A stretch of 64,000 nt of DNA, taken from contig CAKZIX010000119.1 in NCBI GenBank assembly GCA_936936565.1, positions 17,189 to 81,188 on the forward strand. Reading direction: 5' to 3'. Positions within the stretch are counted from its first letter, which is position 1. Every line of letters begins with the position of its first letter. The notes under the pieces were generated by a model. That model saw only the letters and a list, made by a program, of their open reading frames with translations. It had not been told where the DNA came from and searched no databases. Below, in pieces: positions 23,601 to 31,669 of the stretch. Source of the stretch: an uncultured Nocardiaceae bacterium (GTDB lineage: Bacteria; Actinomycetota; Actinomycetes; Mycobacteriales; Mycobacteriaceae). The translations under genes and the position numbers were made by a program.

Positions 23601-24179
23601 TCAGCCGACTGCGACACCGAAGTCCGTGGCGATGCCCTTCAGACCCGAAGCGTAGCCCTGGCCGACGGCGCGGAACTTCCACTCGGCACCGTTGCGGTAC
23701 AGCTCACCGAACACCATCGCGGTCTCGGTGGAGGCGTCCTCGGACAGGTCGTAGCGGGCCAGCTCGCTGCCGTCGCCGCGGTTGACGATGCGGATGTAGG
23801 CGTTGCGGACCTGACCGAACGACTGGCTGCGGTTCTCGGCGTCGTAGATCGAGACCGGGAAGACGACGGCGTCGATGTTCGGCGGCACGGCGGCCAGGTC
23901 GACGTTGATGACCTCGTCGTCGCCTTCGCCCTCACCGGTGGTGTTGTCGCCGGTGTGCTCGATAGCGCCCTCGGGCGAGCGCGGGTTGTTGTAGAACACG
24001 AAGTGCTTGTCCGAAACGACCTTCTTGTCGGTGCCGACGGCGATGGCGCTCGCGTCCAGGTCGAACTCGGTACCGGTGGTGGTGCGGACGTCCCAGCCGA
24101 GGCCGACCGCCACGGCCGTGAGGTTCGGCGCGGCCTTCGTCAGCGAAACATTGCCGCCCTTGCTCAAGCTGACACCCAT
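23601..24179 (-). CDS. terD: TerD-family calcium-binding stress protein
   Basis: A canonical single-domain TerD of 192 residues. It has MGVSLSKGGNVSL at the N-terminus, FDLDASA, and the acidic calcium-binding loop GEGEGDDEVINVDL, then AMVFGELYRNGAEWKFRAVGQGYASGL. TerD proteins bind Ca2+ and act in tellurite, oxidative and envelope stress responses. The exact mechanism is unknown. The ATG at 24179 has GAAGGGATC upstream. It is about 80% like the protein at 53102 by eye. It is transcribed toward the TerC-like gene. Confidence 0.95.
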   Translation of the reverse strand: MGVSLSKGGNVSLTKAAPNLTAVAVGLGWDVRTTTGTEFDLDASAIAVGTDKKVVSDKHFVFYNNPRSPEGAIEHTGDNTTGEGEGDDEVINVDLAAVPPNIDAVVFPVSIYDAENRSQSFGQVRNAYIRIVNRGDGSELARYDLSEDASTETAMVFGELYRNGAEWKFRAVGQGYASGLKGIATDFGVAVG

Positions 24180-25122
24180 GTGGGGGGATCCCTTCGAAGT
24201 CATGTCTCTGTCGGCGTCGACCGCCATCGGCCGCAACCGCCGCTTGCAGCCCAAACACTACCTAGCCTGTCCGAATTGGTCACTGTGTTGGATGGCCTCG
24301 CTTCGCTCGGCGTGTTCGCGGAGACGAGAGTGGTCAAGCTGGGGCGCGAGCGCTGGAGCATGCCGGGTTGGTCGACAGCGCTGGGACGGTCCGAAACCAC
24401 TCCGCAGTGCGAGTGGTTTCGCGGTCGGCGGGGCTCGAATTCCACAGCACGGACAACGCCGCCGATGTATGGGCGCGAGTGGCAGCGCAGACGGCAGTTG
24501 TATTGCCCCCGCATCCGACCGAGACAGAACGCTCGCGGCCGTCCGATCCGGACGACGAGGTGCCGTAGCGGCCCGCGACTTATAGGTCCGGATAGCGTCG
24601 AAACTCGTATCACAGGCTAATCAAGTTCAACCGGAATTGCGCGCCGATTTCGCCGGTTCATGATCGATAACCATCTCTTCACACATTAATTGTGTGAACC
24701 GAGTCACGTCGCCATTGCAGATAAATTCCCTGCTCAGGACGTGGATATGCCCCCGAAACTGGGGCACCGGACGTGCATCTTTGCCATCCGAACGGTTGCC
24801 GTTCACCTGTTGTTAACCTTACGCTATCAGCCTGTTATTCGCATTCGGGCCAGGCAAAGAACTGTCTGGCACGTATGGCGAGATGTTCCATTCGTGCCCG
24901 ATCGACACCGCACGGACGACACTGCGCCGTACCACTCGATGACGTTGTCGTCGTGACCCGTCGGCCGCGAAAGCGGCTGGGCGTCACGGCCATTCGTCGG
25001 AATCCCCGATTTCGCTCAGCCCGGGGACCGTTTCTGAAAATCCAACCGAACAATCGGCGTCGCTGCGCGCCGAATTGTCGGCGGTCGCGCGCGGCCGAAA
25101 TCTGATTAGGAATCGTTTCACC
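24180..25122. other. 940-bp gap between divergent terD and transglycosylase genes
   Basis: No convincing gene was found in either direction. It contains an 11-bp perfect hairpin (CGAAACCACTC at 24392-24402 with 24411-24421) and a low-GC segment near 24600-24860. That segment carries a 21-bp perfect palindrome at 24678-24698 (TTCACACA arms) overlapping a CRP-type site. A TTAACC/TACGCTAT segment at about 24814-24830 looks like a promoter. I looked for a second ydaO riboswitch and did not find one. Confidence 0.6.
24693..24708. promoter_or_regulatory. CRP/GlxR-type operator
   Basis: TGTGAACCGAGTCACG matches TGTGA-N6-TCACA in nine of ten fixed positions and overlaps a 21-bp palindrome at 24678-24698. 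CRP/GlxR proteins are known to control rpf-type wall-lysis genes in mycobacteria and corynebacteria, and the next gene downstream is a wall transglycosylase. Confidence 0.55.
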
Positions 25123-25740
25123 ATGCCTGCTGTGCTGGCGTCTGTTCGTATTGCCCCGGTCCGCCTCTTCGCCCGCACCGGCCCGGCCGTGTCGGTCATG
25201 TGTGCCACCGGTGTCGCGGGTCTGGTGCTCGCCGGGATCGCCGGATCGGCCGCCGCGGTGCAGCCGATCGACGACGTTCGACCGGCGGCGGTCACTGTTG
25301 CCGAGCAGCCGACCACCCAACCGGCCCCCGAACCAGCCCCGCCTGCCGAGCCCGCACCCCCGGCTCCCGCACCGATCGCGCTGGCCCTGGTGGCGCCCGC
25401 ACCCCCGCCGCCGGCCTACCCGGACAACCTCGACGGCTGGATCCGGCAGGCAATCGACATTCTGCGCGCCAAGCAGATCCCGGCCAGCTACGAGGGCATC
25501 TTCCGCAACGTCATGCGGGAATCGTCGGGCAATCCGCGCGCGATCAACCTCTACGACTCCAACGCGGCGGCCGGTATCCCGTCGAAGGGTTTGCTACAGG
25601 TCATCGACCCGACGTTCAAGGCCTATCACGTCGACGGCACGTCCTGGGACATCTACGATCCGGTCGCCAACATCACGGCGGCCTGCAACTACGCCGCGCA
25701 CCGCTACGGCTCGATGGACAACGTCAACTCCGCCTACTGA
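25123..25740 (+). CDS. Secreted transglycosylase (SLT/Rpf-like fold)
   Basis: A 205-residue exported protein. A long signal region contains VCLAT-like hydrophobic core residues 24-48 (VMCATGVAGLVLAGIAGSAA), then a Pro/Ala-rich linker (residues 65-105). A lysozyme-like domain of about 100 residues follows. The catalytic Glu is in FRNVMRESSGNPRAIN, followed by SKGLLQVIDPTF. These are typical of actinobacterial SLT transglycosylases related to Rpf. It would cleave glycan strands of peptidoglycan. The ATG at 25123 was chosen because the signal peptide starts soon after. The long leader with a CRP-type site suggests growth-phase control. Confidence 0.85.
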   Translation: MPAVLASVRIAPVRLFARTGPAVSVMCATGVAGLVLAGIAGSAAAVQPIDDVRPAAVTVAEQPTTQPAPEPAPPAEPAPPAPAPIALALVAPAPPPPAYPDNLDGWIRQAIDILRAKQIPASYEGIFRNVMRESSGNPRAINLYDSNAAAGIPSKGLLQVIDPTFKAYHVDGTSWDIYDPVANITAACNYAAHRYGSMDNVNSAY

Positions 25741-25794
25741 CCCCCGACTCGAGACCGGGCGCCATGCCCTCCTTGTGCGCATTAATCTGGCGCC

Positions 25795-26973
25795 ATGGCA
25801 GGTGGATGGCGCCGCTGGTTCACCGGGTCGCCGCAGATCGACCCGGCGACCGATGCGCTGGAACGCATGAACGCCGCGTACCTCGACATGGAACAGCGGC
25901 AGAGCATCGTCGAAAAGGGTGTCACGGCGGCGCGGGAGTTCTTTCCGGCCGTCGACCTGTCGCGCGAGTGGAGCCCGGTACAGGCCCGGTGCAACGCCGT
26001 CACCGACCAGTTCGTGCGTGCGGGCGCCGATCCCGGTCCGGCGCCGCGCACCACCTACGACCGCGTGGGGATGGCCGCGGTCGAGGCCGCCCGTGCGGTG
26101 GACGGCTTCTACGAGTCACACCGGCAACGGCTCACCGAGGCGCAATCGCTGCTGTCGACACTGCCGACGATCACCGCCGCGGCCACCGAGACCGGCATCA
26201 CCGCGTTGCAGCGGATGGTGTCCGAAGAGGACCGCTTCGGCGGCTATGCCTCCGTGCGCGAGGCGGCCACCGCCCTGGACGCGGCGTTGACCCGGCTCGA
26301 CGCGGCCGGCCGGCCCGGTGCGCAGCGCGACGCGGCCACGGCCGTCCGCGAGCAAGCCGCGGCGCTGCAGCGCGCGCTGGACGCCGCACCCGCGCGTGAG
26401 TCCGAGGCCGCCAAGACGCTGACCTCGGTGCGCACCCGCCTGTCGGCGGTGCGACATCGGGCCGAGCGGGTACGCCCCACATTCTCGGAGTTGCTGCGCG
26501 AGTTCAACGAAGCCAGTTCACGGGACCTGGTGGACAACGAACGGCGGGCGCTCACGCTCGTCGCGGCGGCCGACGCCGAGGTGTCCGAGGCGGCCACCGC
26601 CGGTACGAGCGGCGATCCCGAGGCCGCGCTGCGGCTGGTGACGAGCGCGCGCGCAAAGCTCACCGAGGCCGAACAGTTGGTCGATGCAGTTACCGATCGA
26701 TTACGTCTGTTGCGCGAGGTCCGGTCGGATCCCGCGGCCAAGGCCAATGCAGTACGGTTTCGCTTGCGGGACGCGCAACGGCTCGTCGTGAGCAGAGGGC
26801 TGGTTCCTGAGTGGGGCTCCGTCCTCGACGCTCAGGTTGACCGAATTGACCGAATCACCGAACAACTGACCGGGCGCCACCCGGACTATTGGACGTACCT
26901 GCAATCACTCGACTCCGTCGGAGAGTTCGTTTCCGGTGTGGTCACACGCATCCGCCATCAACCGGCCAAGTGA
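25795..26973 (+). CDS. Coiled-coil protein at the head of the Ter-type operon
   Basis: A 392-residue protein that is almost entirely helical and Ala/Glu/Arg-rich. It has several predicted coiled-coil stretches (for example DAALTRLDAAGRPGAQ and ERALTLVAAADAEVSE-type segments) and no signal peptide or membrane span. I recognise no catalytic motif. It lies 11 bp before the HpcH-like gene and 54 bp after the transglycosylase, so it heads or joins the Ter operon. It may act as a scaffold like other helical proteins found in Ter systems (TelA-like), but I see no clear TelA signature. Confidence 0.72.
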   Translation: MAGGWRRWFTGSPQIDPATDALERMNAAYLDMEQRQSIVEKGVTAAREFFPAVDLSREWSPVQARCNAVTDQFVRAGADPGPAPRTTYDRVGMAAVEAARAVDGFYESHRQRLTEAQSLLSTLPTITAAATETGITALQRMVSEEDRFGGYASVREAATALDAALTRLDAAGRPGAQRDAATAVREQAAALQRALDAAPARESEAAKTLTSVRTRLSAVRHRAERVRPTFSELLREFNEASSRDLVDNERRALTLVAAADAEVSEAATAGTSGDPEAALRLVTSARAKLTEAEQLVDAVTDRLRLLREVRSDPAAKANAVRFRLRDAQRLVVSRGLVPEWGSVLDAQVDRIDRITEQLTGRHPDYWTYLQSLDSVGEFVSGVVTRIRHQPAK

Positions 26974-26984
26974 TCGGGGAATCA

Positions 26985-28169
26985 ATGACGCATACGATTC
27001 CGGCCCCCGTCCGGCATTTCCGCCATCTCGACGACGCCGCGCGCGCCGAGTTGTTCCTGCACGAACCCGAGCCGTTCGGCGATGACGACGACCGGAATCT
27101 GCTGGCCTACGCCTTGGGCGCCACGCTGTACGTGCCGGCCACACGCGACGATCTGGCCGCCACCATCGTGCGACGCTCGCGCGAGGGCGTGTGCTCGATG
27201 GTGATCGACTTGGAAGATGCCGTCGCCGATGCCGACGCCGACGCCGCGCTGACCAACGTGGTGCATGTGCTCGACGAGCTCGCCGAGACCGAAGCCGCGG
27301 GGCTGCTGCTGTTCGTGCGGGTGCGCAGCCTCGACGGCATCTCGAGCATCGCCTCGCGCCTGCGCGCTGGGGTGGCGGCGCTCACCGGCTTCGTCGTCCC
27401 GAAGTTCACCGCCGAGAACGGCGCCACCTACCTGCGTGCCATCGTCGAGGCGTCGCGGCTGGTGGGCAAGCATCTGTACGTCATGCCGGTGCTGGAATCG
27501 TCGACGCTGGTATACCGGGAGAGCCGCGACACCGAGCTGGCGGCGATCGCCGCGCTGTTGCGTGCGCATCGCGATCACGTGCTGGCGGTGCGCATCGGGG
27601 CCACCGACATGTGCGGTGCCTTCGGCATCCGGCGCGACCGTGATCTGACGATCTACGACGTCCGGGTCGTGGTCGACGTGATCGCGCACATCGTCAACCA
27701 TCTCGGCCGCGCGGACGGCAGCGGTTTCGTGATCACCGGACCGGTGTGGGAATACTTCGCCGACCACGAGCGCATGTTCCGGCCGATGCTGCGCATGTCG
27801 CCGTTCGCCGAACAGGACGCGGTGCGCTTCCGGCAACACCTGGTGAGTCGCGACATCGACGGTCTGCTGCGCGAAATCGTGCTGGACCGAGCGAACGGCA
27901 TCCACGGCAAGACGGTGATTCATCCGACCCACGTCAGCGCCGTGCACGCGCTGGCGGCGGTGACCCACGAGGAGTACCACGACGCGCGTGACATCGTCGA
28001 TTCCTCGACGGTCGGCGGCGTGCGTCGGTCCGAATACGGCAACAAGATGAACGAGCTCAAACCGCACCGCGCTTGGGCGGAGCAAACGCTTTTGCGGGCA
28101 AGGGTTTTCGGAGTCACCAACAAGGGCGTGTCGTTCGTCGACCTGCTCACCGCTATGGTGCGCCAATGA
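26985..28169 (+). CDS. HpcH/HpaI (citrate-lyase beta)-like TIM-barrel lyase of Ter operons
   Basis: A 394-residue C-C bond lyase-fold protein. Barrel signatures include SMVIDLEDAVADADAD (acidic metal ligand region), FVVPKFTAENG, YVMPVLESSTLVY (Glu ligand) and AVRIGATDMCG. The C-terminal part has GIHGKTVIHPTHV, as in citrate lyase beta proteins. Family members bind Mg2+ and cleave or form bonds next to a thioester or 2-oxo acid. In Ter-linked operons the lyase has been predicted to act in making a nucleoside-like metabolite. The ATG at 26985 has GGGGA upstream. The stop overlaps the next start by 4 bp. Confidence 0.88.
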   Translation: MTHTIPAPVRHFRHLDDAARAELFLHEPEPFGDDDDRNLLAYALGATLYVPATRDDLAATIVRRSREGVCSMVIDLEDAVADADADAALTNVVHVLDELAETEAAGLLLFVRVRSLDGISSIASRLRAGVAALTGFVVPKFTAENGATYLRAIVEASRLVGKHLYVMPVLESSTLVYRESRDTELAAIAALLRAHRDHVLAVRIGATDMCGAFGIRRDRDLTIYDVRVVVDVIAHIVNHLGRADGSGFVITGPVWEYFADHERMFRPMLRMSPFAEQDAVRFRQHLVSRDIDGLLREIVLDRANGIHGKTVIHPTHVSAVHALAAVTHEEYHDARDIVDSSTVGGVRRSEYGNKMNELKPHRAWAEQTLLRARVFGVTNKGVSFVDLLTAMVRQ

Positions 28170-29380
28170 CTGCCTGGGCCACACGGGAATTGGGGTTGAG
28201 CGTCGCGCACGTGGCGGGGGCGCGGCCGGTGACCGAGCTGATCCATCCGGGGTTGCGCCGCAATCCGCGTCGGGCGCAGCTGTGGGTGTCGACGGTGCTC
28301 GGTAAGCACTTGCCCACCCCGCCCGCGGACGTGATCGGCGCTGCGGATGCGTTGGCGGACTTGGTGTCCGAGTGCCTGAACGGCGCCGAGGCCGACGTCT
28401 TCGGGTTCTGCGAGACCGCCACCGGGCTGGGGCACGCGGTCGCGGCGCGGCTGGGCGCGGCCTACCTGTCGTCCACCCGCCGGGCGATGCCCGGGGTTCC
28501 GGTGGCCGATGCCTTCGAAGAGGGGCATTCGCACGCCACCACGCACTTGCTGCTGCCGGTGCCGGCCGACGCGTTCGACTCGGATCGGCCGCTGGTCCTC
28601 GTCGACGACGAAGTCTCCTCCGGCGCAACGGCTTTGGATGCAATCCGGGCTCTGCACCGGCACTATCCGCGGCGCCGTTATGTGGTGGCTTCGCTGGTCG
28701 ACATGCGCAATGCGGCGCAGCGGGCTGCCGACGTCGGTATCGACGTCGAAGTCGAATGGGTGAGCCTGGCCCAGGGCGAGACGACGGTGCCCGCCGACCT
28801 GACCGCCCGGGTGGCCGCGCTGCCCGACCCGGTGTTCAATCCGGTGGGGCCGGCGCGGGGCAGCTGGGCACGCGTCGAATTGCCCTGGCCCGCAGCAGTT
28901 CCCGACGGCGGACGGCACGGTTTCCGGGCCGCGGACTACGCGGCCTTCGATGCCGCGGTCACCGCGGCGGGCAAACAGCTGCGCGCGCAGCTGCCGCCCG
29001 GACGGCCGGTGATCGTGCTCGGCCACGAGGAGCTGATGTATCTGCCCGTGCGCATCGCCGCCGAACTGGATGTGCCCAGCTGGTTCCAGACCACCACCCG
29101 CTCGCCGGCCTACGTGCTGGACACTCCCGGTTTCCCGATGCGCCGCGGATTCCGCTTCACCGCACCGGAATCCGATCCCGATGTGCCGCGCTACCTCTAC
29201 AACGCCGCGGTCGACGGTGTCGATCCGGTGCTCGTGCTCGTGGTCGACGAGCCCGCCGACACCCCGGAACTGGTCGGGCCGGGTGGTGTGGTCGACGTGC
29301 TCACCGCCGCCGGCGAGGACGTCGTCGTCGCGGTCGTCGCGGGTGCGGATCCGGAGGCCCTGCGCGCCGCGCGGGCGTAA
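28166..29380 (+). CDS. Phosphoribosyltransferase with C-terminal TRSP domain (Ter operon)
   Basis: A 404-residue protein. The N-terminal half is a type I phosphoribosyltransferase with the PRPP loop PLVLVDDEVSSGATAL near residue 145 and the substrate region FCETATGLGHAVAA. The C-terminal half includes FQTTTRSPAYVLDT and MRRGFRFTAPESDPD, matching the TRSP-type domain that accompanies this enzyme in Ter operons. It would transfer a ribosyl-5-phosphate to an unknown base or acceptor. The start overlaps the lyase stop (ATGA). A five-copy 30-bp tandem repeat follows before the next gene. Confidence 0.86.
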   Translation: MTAWATRELGLSVAHVAGARPVTELIHPGLRRNPRRAQLWVSTVLGKHLPTPPADVIGAADALADLVSECLNGAEADVFGFCETATGLGHAVAARLGAAYLSSTRRAMPGVPVADAFEEGHSHATTHLLLPVPADAFDSDRPLVLVDDEVSSGATALDAIRALHRHYPRRRYVVASLVDMRNAAQRAADVGIDVEVEWVSLAQGETTVPADLTARVAALPDPVFNPVGPARGSWARVELPWPAAVPDGGRHGFRAADYAAFDAAVTAAGKQLRAQLPPGRPVIVLGHEELMYLPVRIAAELDVPSWFQTTTRSPAYVLDTPGFPMRRGFRFTAPESDPDVPRYLYNAAVDGVDPVLVLVVDEPADTPELVGPGGVVDVLTAAGEDVVVAVVAGADPEALRAARA

Positions 29381-29390
29381 TCCGCCGAGT

Positions 29391-29540
29391 TCATTGCGTC
29401 GGGTGCAACATGCGGACCGTTCGTTGCGTTGGGTGAAACATGCGGGCCGTTCGTCCCATCGGGTGCAACCTGCGGACCGTTCGTCCCATCGGGCGAAACA
29501 TGCGGACCGTTCGTTGCACCGGGTGCACCACGCTGACCAT
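29391..29540. repeat. Tandem repeat, 30-bp period, about five copies
   Basis: Units beginning GGGTGCAACATGCGGACCGT start at 29401, 29431, 29461, 29491 and 29521. The spacing is exactly 30 bp, with a few substitutions between units. The array fills the gap between the two phosphoribosyltransferase genes. Read on the minus strand it would encode a repeating TNGPHVSPDG decapeptide, but no start site supports translation. Confidence 0.9.
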
Positions 29541-29609
29541 GTGCATCGACGTACGCACACTGGTATCGGCGACGCCGCATCGCCACGGATTCGCTGGTAC
29601 CGTTCGGCC

Positions 29610-30704
29610 GTGACCGCGACCAACGCCCCGCTGTACGGACCCGACTTCGGGTCCTACGCGCCCGACGAGGTGGCGTGGCTGCTCAAAGACCTTTCCCACG
29701 TCGATCTCGAGGGCGACGTCGCCGAGCGGGAACGGCGCATCCAGGCCGGGCTGGCGCACTACGCCGAAGATCTGCCCGTCGAGTTCCAACCCGACGCCGA
29801 GTACCGCGAACTGTTCGAGAAGGTGCTGCAGGACAGCGCCGTGCGGCTTGCACGTGCGGTGGCCACGGTTACCGAGCTGGTGCTCGCCGAGCGCGGCATC
29901 GACATCGTGCTCGCCTCGCTGGCGCGGGCCGGCACGCCCGTCGGGGTGCTGATGCGGCGCTGGGCGCGCTTCGCGCACGGGCTGGACATTCCGCACTATG
30001 CGGTGTCCATCGTGCGTGGCAAGGGCATCGACACCGTCGCCATGGACTATCTTGCCGCGCACCACAACCCGGCGAACGTGGTGTTCGTCGACGGCTGGAC
30101 GGGCAAAGGCGCGATCACGAAAGAGCTTGCGGCTGCTTTGGATTCGCGGTTCAACCCGGATCTGGCCGTACTCGCCGACCCGGGCGACTGCGTGCGCACC
30201 TTCGGCACCCGCGACGACTTCCTGATTGCCAGCGCGTGTCTGAATTCGACGGTGTCGGGCCTGGTTTCGCGCACCGTACTGAACGACCGGCTGATCGGTC
30301 CGCACGATTTCCACGGCGCCAAGTTCTATCGCGAGCTCGCCGGCGACGACGTCTCGAATCATCTGCTGGACACCGTCTCCGCGTGCTTCGACACCATCGA
30401 CGTCACCGCCGACGTTGCGGCCCTGCACCATTCGGATCGCACTCCGGGGTGGGCGGGCTGGCGCTCGGTGGAGAAGGTGCGCGCCGACTACGGCATCTCC
30501 AGCGTGAACTTCGTCAAGCCCGGTGTCGGCGAGACCACCCGCGTGCTGCTGCGCCGGGTGCCGTGGAAGGTGCTGGTGCGCGAGGCCGAGGCACCGGAGC
30601 ACGCACACATTCGCATGCTGGCCGCCGCCCGCGGCGTACCGGTGGAAGTCGTTGGCGACCTTGCCTTTTCCTGTATGGGCCTGATCAAGGCGGTCGACGC
30701 CTGA
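29610..30704 (+). CDS. StiP/PRTase_1-type phosphoribosyltransferase with PELOTA RNA-binding domain (Ter operon)
   Basis: A 364-residue two-domain protein. Residues about 20-280 match the StiP/PRTase_1 family: IVLASLARAGTPVGVLM, YAVSIVRGKGIDTVAM and a PRPP-loop-like VVFVDGWTGKGAITKEL. The last 75 residues (FVKPGVGETTRVLLRRVPWKV to LAFSCMGLIKAV) look like the PELOTA RNA-binding domain that is fused or linked to it in Ter operons. The function is predicted only: a second base or nucleotide transfer step. The start is GTG at 29610, with TACCGT just upstream suggesting a leaderless message. It ends one base into the next start (TGATG). Confidence 0.86.
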   Translation: MTATNAPLYGPDFGSYAPDEVAWLLKDLSHVDLEGDVAERERRIQAGLAHYAEDLPVEFQPDAEYRELFEKVLQDSAVRLARAVATVTELVLAERGIDIVLASLARAGTPVGVLMRRWARFAHGLDIPHYAVSIVRGKGIDTVAMDYLAAHHNPANVVFVDGWTGKGAITKELAAALDSRFNPDLAVLADPGDCVRTFGTRDDFLIASACLNSTVSGLVSRTVLNDRLIGPHDFHGAKFYRELAGDDVSNHLLDTVSACFDTIDVTADVAALHHSDRTPGWAGWRSVEKVRADYGISSVNFVKPGVGETTRVLLRRVPWKVLVREAEAPEHAHIRMLAAARGVPVEVVGDLAFSCMGLIKAVDA

Positions 30705-31534
30705 TGGACGCGCTGATCGCGACCGATCTGGATCGCACCATGATCTACTCCGAGCGTGCCGCCGGCACGCATACCGGCCCGCTGGTGTGCGTGGAGTACT
30801 ACCAGGGCGGCCCGCTGACCTTCATGACCGAGCGCGCCGTCGCCCAGCTCACCGCGCTCGCGGCGCGCGCGGTCGTGGTTCCGACCACCACCCGCACCAT
30901 CGCGCAATACTCTCGAATCTCGTTGCCGGGCGCACCATTTCGGTACGCGATCAACGCCAACGGCGGCAACATCATCGTCGACGGCACCCCGGATCCGCAG
31001 TGGCGGGCCCGCGTCGAGGCCGAGATCGCCGCGAACTCCATTCCGCTGCATCAAATTTCGTCGGAGATAGAGTCACGGCTCGACGAATCCTGGGTAACGC
31101 TGGTGCGCAGCCCGGAGGAGCTGTTCCACTACATCGTGGTGTGTCCGGAGCTGGTACCGGACGGATTCCTCGCGGACTGGACGGCCTGGTGCCGGGACCG
31201 CGGCTGGATGGTGTCGCAGCAGGGCCGCAAGATCTACACGACCCCGCTGACACTGTGCAAGAGCCGGGCTGTTGCCGAGGTGCGGGCCCGGTTGCTGGCC
31301 GACGGCACGCTCGACGAGCAGGCCGCGGTGCTCGCGGCCGGCGACGGTGCGCTGGACGCCGAAATGCTGATGGCCGCCGATCGCGCGATCCGCCCCCGGC
31401 ACGGCGAACTCGAACAGCTCGATTTCCGGCACCCACGGCTGACCGTGACGACCGCGTCGGAAATCGGCGCGAGCGAGGAGATCCTGGACTGGTTCGCTGC
31501 GCAGTCGCTCGCCGCGGACCGTCAATCGGTCTGA
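30704..31534 (+). CDS. HAD-superfamily phosphatase of the Ter operon
   Basis: A 276-residue Cof-type HAD hydrolase. Motif I is IATDLDRTMIYS, with the nucleophile and acid Asp at residues 8 and 10. Motif II lies in VVVPTTTRTIAQYSRI. Motif III/IV is in ALDAEMLMAADRAIRP after the C2 cap. YAINANGGNIIVDG is also typical of the Cof group. It would remove a phosphate from the product of the preceding phosphoribosyltransferases. It is tightly coupled to the upstream gene through a TGATG overlap. A 16-bp palindrome follows before the TerD fusion gene. Confidence 0.88.
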   Translation: MDALIATDLDRTMIYSERAAGTHTGPLVCVEYYQGGPLTFMTERAVAQLTALAARAVVVPTTTRTIAQYSRISLPGAPFRYAINANGGNIIVDGTPDPQWRARVEAEIAANSIPLHQISSEIESRLDESWVTLVRSPEELFHYIVVCPELVPDGFLADWTAWCRDRGWMVSQQGRKIYTTPLTLCKSRAVAEVRARLLADGTLDEQAAVLAAGDGALDAEMLMAADRAIRPRHGELEQLDFRHPRLTVTTASEIGASEEILDWFAAQSLAADRQSV

Positions 31535-31543
31535 CGGCGCAAC

Positions 31544-31559
31544 GCAGTCTCGAGACTGC
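31544..31559. promoter_or_regulatory. 16-bp perfect palindrome before the TerD fusion gene
   Basis: GCAGTCTCGAGACTGC lies just after the HAD stop and 111 bp before the TerD-fusion start. A TAGAGT -10-like element lies at 31612-31617, so this could be an operator or terminator stem at an internal promoter. Confidence 0.45.
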
Positions 31560-31669
31560 AAGCGATCCTGCGGACCTCACCGGGGCGAGGGTGGCGACGA
31601 AAGATTTCTCGTAGAGTGGCTGCAGACCACCGTTTCGCCAAGCAGTCGACCGCGCGAAGGACAACAACC

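Noticed and set aside
24180..25122. A second cyclic-di-AMP riboswitch in front of the transglycosylase
   Set aside because: I looked for the GGGGACCC and CAGCTAACCTCG-like segments and did not find them in order.
29391..29540. CRISPR-like array
   Set aside because: The 30-bp units are contiguous with no unique spacers, and no cas genes are present.
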